In this document: in pieces, positions 61,091 to 64,000 of the stretch
How positions within the stretch are numbered: the first letter of the stretch is position 1
How the letters are laid out: each line of letters begins with the position of its first letter
DNA from: Acidobacteriota bacterium
GTDB taxonomy: Bacteria > Acidobacteriota > Thermoanaerobaculia > UBA5066
Assembly: GCA_008363385.1 (NCBI GenBank)
Contig: RHKY01000022.1
Location: 1 to 64,000, forward strand
Direction: 5' to 3'
DNA: 64,000 nt
The notes under the pieces: generated by a model
Seen by the model: only the letters and a program-made list of their open reading frames with translations
Databases searched by the model: none
Told to the model about the DNA's origin: nothing
Position numbers and translations under genes: made by a program

Positions 61091-62757
61091 TGGGGGAGGC
61101 GGCCGGCCGCGAGGACCTCCGGCTCGAGCGGCGCTTCGTCCTCCTCGCCGCGACCCTGGTCCTCGCCGTCCGCCTCGTCACGCTCGCTTCGCTCCACGCC
61201 TCGCCGCTGTCGGACTGGCACCTCTGGCGCGAGACCGACGAGCACGCCTACCTGGAGTGGTCCGCGCGGCTCGCGGCCGGGAGCTGGCTGGACCAGCCGG
61301 CCTTCCGCCCCTGGTTCTCGTGGCAGGCCGGAGGGGGCGGCCCCGAGGCCTGGGAGGCCCGGCTCGCCCGGGACGCCTACTACACCGGGCCGCTCTACGC
61401 TTACGCCCTGGCGGGGCTGAGGAGGCTGGTGGGGGACCCGGTCCTCCCGGCCCGCCTCCTGCAGGCGCTCCTGGCCGCGGTGGCCTCGGCGGCGGTCGGC
61501 CTGGCCGCGGCCCGCTCGGCGAGCCGCCTCGGCGTCCGGGGTCCGGCCGCCCTGGCCGGGGCGGCGGCGGCGCTCCTCCACGGGACGTACGCCCCCCTGG
61601 TCTTCCACGACGGCTTTGCCTACCGCGACGGCCCCGTGGCCCACGTCTCGGCGATCCTCGCCGCCCTTCCGCTCCTCCTCGGCGCGACCGCTGGTCCCGT
61701 GGCGCTCGTGTCGTGCGGCCTCCTGGCCGGCCTCGGCGCCGCGCTCAAGCAGACGCTCCTCCCCCTCGGCCTCGTCGCCCTGGGGGCCGTCGCCGTGAGG
61801 CGTCCCGGGCGTGGAGACCGGGCCCGGGCCGCGGCCTGGGCCGTGGCCGGACTCTGCGCGGGGCTGGGGCCGTTCGTGGCCCGGAACGTGGCGGTCGGGG
61901 TCCCGCCGCTCACGTTCGACACCCGGCAGGCGATCGGCCTGGCGTGGGGGAACGCCCCGGGGGCCGACGGGACGGTGCGGCCGCCCGCTTCCATGGTCCC
62001 GATCCTGGACGAGGCGGAGGGATCGACCGCGAAGACCGCGCTGCTCGTCCTGGCGGCCTACGAGGGGCGCTGGGGAGACCTCCTGGAGCTGCAGCTCCGG
62101 AAGGCCGCGTCCTTCTTCGGCCGCCTCGAGGTGGCCGACAACGCGAGCTTCGACCACTTCCGCGGGCACGTCCGCCCGCTCCGGCTCCTGCCGGTCTTCG
62201 CGTGCCTCCTGGGGCCCGGCCTCGTCGGCCTGGCGGCCGCCCGGCGCGGGCGCCTCCTGGACGGCTGGGAGACGGCCGTCGTGCTCACGGCGCTCCTCGT
62301 GCCGTTCGTCTCCTCGCTCCTCGTCCAGACCACGTCACGCTACCGCGCGGGCGTGGCGGGGCCGCTCGCGCTCGGGGCGGGACTCGGCCTGGCGGTGGCC
62401 GCTGCCGCCTGGCGGGAGCCCTCGCGGCGCCGCGCGGCCGCCCTCGGCGCGGGGGCGGCCGTCCTCGTCTCGCTCGTGCCGCTCCTGCCCCCCGCGATCC
62501 CGGCGAGCCCCGTGCGGGCCGTCGACTCGCTCGTCTGCGCCACGCTCGCGGAGGCCCGCGGAGACCGGGACGGGGCGCGGGACGAGGTGCTGCGGTACCT
62601 GCGCAACGGGGCCGGCGACCGCGATCGGGACCACGGCCTGCTGCAGGTCTGGCTCTGGTGGAGCGGGACCGTCCGCCCGGCGATCGACCCGCCCGGTGTC
62701 GCTCCTCCGGAGGCACGCTTCAGGCCGCTCGGACCCCCGCCGCGCCCGGCGCGGTGA
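61090..62757 (+). CDS. Polytopic GT39-like glycosyltransferase
   Basis: This 555-residue membrane protein has about ten helices, and the first loop carries WHLWRETDEHAYLEWSAR, with the acidic pair used by polyprenyl-phosphate-dependent transferases. A second loop, YYTGPLYAYALAGLRR, also fits the family. The C terminus is a short soluble segment. It ends 4 bases before the group II intron's 3' end on the opposite strand, so the intron lies downstream of the gene, not inside it. Confidence 0.7.
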   Translation: MGEAAGREDLRLERRFVLLAATLVLAVRLVTLASLHASPLSDWHLWRETDEHAYLEWSARLAAGSWLDQPAFRPWFSWQAGGGGPEAWEARLARDAYYTGPLYAYALAGLRRLVGDPVLPARLLQALLAAVASAAVGLAAARSASRLGVRGPAALAGAAAALLHGTYAPLVFHDGFAYRDGPVAHVSAILAALPLLLGATAGPVALVSCGLLAGLGAALKQTLLPLGLVALGAVAVRRPGRGDRARAAAWAVAGLCAGLGPFVARNVAVGVPPLTFDTRQAIGLAWGNAPGADGTVRPPASMVPILDEAEGSTAKTALLVLAAYEGRWGDLLELQLRKAASFFGRLEVADNASFDHFRGHVRPLRLLPVFACLLGPGLVGLAAARRGRLLDGWETAVVLTALLVPFVSSLLVQTTSRYRAGVAGPLALGAGLGLAVAAAAWREPSRRRAAALGAGAAVLVSLVPLLPPAIPASPVRAVDSLVCATLAEARGDRDGARDEVLRYLRNGAGDRDRDHGLLQVWLWWSGTVRPAIDPPGVAPPEARFRPLGPPPRPAR

Positions 62758-62761
62758 GGGA

Positions 62762-62835
62762 ATCGAGTAGCCGGGGGCGGTCACCCGCCCCCAGCTCTCA
62801 CACCACCGGACGTGCCGGTCGGCATCCGGCGGTTC
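62762..62835 (-). ncRNA. Group II intron 3' end: domains V and VI
   Basis: Directly after the maturase stop, on the minus strand, GAACCGCCGGATGCC...GGTGGTGT (62800-62835) folds as a domain V-type hairpin. It is followed by a second stem, GGGGGCGG/CCGCCCCC with a GTGA loop, matching domain VI. The sequence ends ...CTACTCGAT, an expected intron 3' end at 62762. The 5' half of the intron lies beyond the window. Confidence 0.75.
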
Positions 62836-64000
62836 AAGGGGAGCTCGCGAGTCTCCGATGCTCCTCGAGAAGGCTCGTGAGCCCCATCCGTGTCAGCGCG
62901 GCGGTCGGTAGGGCCTGGTGCATGTGGCTCGACCCGGCGTTCCACCAGGGACCCCGGCCGTTGAAGGCCGAGGTCGCTGCACGAGCCTGTTCCAGTCCGT
63001 GTTCGCGGAGCTTTCGGAGCCGGGTCCGCGGCCGCTTCCACTGGCGCCACACGATGCAGCGTAGTTTCCGCCGGAGCCACTCGTCCAGAAGCTCGAAGCT
63101 CTGCTTGACCTCCGCCAGCCGGTAGTACGCCACCCAGCCCCGCGTGACGGGGTTGAGCTCCCTGATGGTTCGGGCGAGGTCTCGCCCCCGCCCAGCCCTC
63201 AGCCTCGGCCGCAGCTTCGCCTTCAGCCGTTTCACCGACTCCGGCGCCACCTTCAGCCTCGGCTTGTGGTTCGCCGTCACGCTGTACCCCAGAAACTTCC
63301 GTCTCCACGGTCGCGCCACGGCGCTCTTGGCCCGGTTCACCCTCAGCCGGAGCCGTTCCCACAGGAACGCCTCCAGTGATGCCATCACCCTCTCGCCCGC
63401 CGCTTTCGACTTCACGTAGACGTTGCAGTCGTCGGCGTATCGGACGAAATGATGTCCCCTCCGCTCCAGTTCCTTGTCCAGCTCGTCGAGCAGCACGTTG
63501 GAGAGAAGCGGCGACAGCGGCCCGCCCTGCGGCGTCCCCTCTGTCCGGGGCGACACCAGCCCCCCCTCCATGATCCCCGCCTGCAGGTAGCGCCGGATCA
63601 GCAGGAGCACCCGTTTGTCCTTCACCTTCCGCGCCACCCGCGACATCAGGACGTCGTGGTTGACCCGGTCGAAGAACTTCTCGAGGTCCAGATCCACGAC
63701 CCACCGATGTCCGGCGGCCATGTGCCGCCCCGCACGTCGCACCGCGCCGTGCGTCCCGCGCCCCGTCCGGAAGCCGAAGCTCCCGTCCGAGAACGTGGGG
63801 TCGAAGATGGGCTCGAGGACCTGCAGGAGAGCCTGTTGGATCATCCGGTCCAGAACTGTCGGGATACCCAGCGTCCGCTTGCCCTGCCCGTCCGGCTTCG
63901 GTATCTCCACCTTCCGGATCGGCATCGGGGCGTACGTCCCGCCGAGCAGCTCCTCCCGGATGCGCGCCCAGTGCTCCCGGCAGTGCGGCATCAGCTCTTC
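62834..64000 (-). CDS. ltrA: Group II intron reverse transcriptase/maturase (partial at the window edge)
   Basis: This 385-residue stretch contains IPKPDGQGKRTLGIPTVLDRMIQQA, GFRTGRGTHGA, TPQGGPLSPLLSN, the catalytic FVRYADDCNVY and the maturase domain (REL...NPVTRGWVAYY, NGRGPWWNAGSSHMHQAL). No HNH endonuclease domain follows. The open frame continues unbroken to the end of the window (EEL before the first Met), and LtrA proteins usually have an extra N-terminal segment, so the true start is beyond 64000. Its stop is inside the domain V base. Confidence 0.93.
   Translation of the reverse strand, partial: EELMPHCREHWARIREELLGGTYAPMPIRKVEIPKPDGQGKRTLGIPTVLDRMIQQALLQVLEPIFDPTFSDGSFGFRTGRGTHGAVRRAGRHMAAGHRWVVDLDLEKFFDRVNHDVLMSRVARKVKDKRVLLLIRRYLQAGIMEGGLVSPRTEGTPQGGPLSPLLSNVLLDELDKELERRGHHFVRYADDCNVYVKSKAAGERVMASLEAFLWERLRLRVNRAKSAVARPWRRKFLGYSVTANHKPRLKVAPESVKRLKAKLRPRLRAGRGRDLARTIRELNPVTRGWVAYYRLAEVKQSFELLDEWLRRKLRCIVWRQWKRPRTRLRKLREHGLEQARAATSAFNGRGPWWNAGSSHMHQALPTAALTRMGLTSLLEEHRRLASSP

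Noticed and set aside
61090-62757. Group II intron interrupting the glycosyltransferase gene
   Set aside because: The gene ends with its own stop before the intron's 3' end, so the intron is downstream and in the opposite orientation.

Overview
The window is very GC-rich bacterial chromosome, densely packed on both strands, with many GTG starts and many 1-4 base overlaps between consecutive genes (GTGA or TGATG junctions). Two eukaryotic-type Ser/Thr kinases, one with a TolB-like propeller, a CcmABCDEF cluster with a Cys-type CcmE, DnaE2 and several GT39-like membrane proteins suggest an Acidobacteriota-like or similar soil/sediment lineage. This is an inference from gene style, not a placement. 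No gene-free stretch exceeds about 300 bases; the longest non-intact stretch is the broken gene at 30672-31308. I saw no rRNA, tRNA or CRISPR array.

Layout. 1-400: a VapB-type antitoxin whose VapC partner is a short remnant. 400-5900 (minus): error-prone polymerase DnaE2, a tandem universal stress protein and an Fe/Mn superoxide dismutase. 5898-10994 (minus): cytochrome c maturation operon ccmABCDEF. 11026-16858: a DUF374 acyltransferase-like protein, an HEXXH protein, a threonine dehydratase, a small beta-barrel protein and a large membrane kinase with TPR-like repeats. 16864-17946: a beta-decarboxylating dehydrogenase that overlaps the next gene.

17943-43049 is the accessory core, a defence island. 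It holds a SWIM-SNF2 ATPase, a RapA/DrmD-like SNF2 helicase, an RHH/MazF-like toxin-antitoxin pair, a giant Eco57I/DrmMI-like adenine methyltransferase, an AAA ATPase with a twice-frameshifted DUF4276-like partner, an orphan HigA-like antitoxin, a MNT/HEPN pair, a 1242-residue TPR/propeller protein on the opposite strand, an AbrB/PIN pair, and a 1983-residue YprA-family helicase. That last protein carries DUF1998/MZB, a probable PD-(D/E)XK-like segment and a C-terminal LexA-type S24 peptidase domain. SNF2 helicase, adenine methylase and DUF1998 helicase recall class 1 DISARM, but DrmB and DrmC are absent and the helicase is a single large DruE-like protein. I therefore read it as a DISARM-related array (the recently described ARMADA group is the closest thing I recall), enriched with toxin-antitoxin modules.

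43081-62757 is mostly housekeeping: YkgJ cysteine-cluster protein, zinc oxidoreductase, kinase with TolB propeller, O-methyltransferase, Nudix hydrolase, PAS/GAF histidine kinase, secreted protein, degenerate sirtuin, RadC, MetRS, LOG-family protein, three polytopic GT39-like proteins, TatD and a zincin. The right edge is a group II intron (domain V/VI plus maturase ORF) running out of the window. A recurring pattern is a TANNNT-type -10 hexamer placed 7-10 bases before the start codon of many operon-leading genes, which suggests common leaderless transcription.
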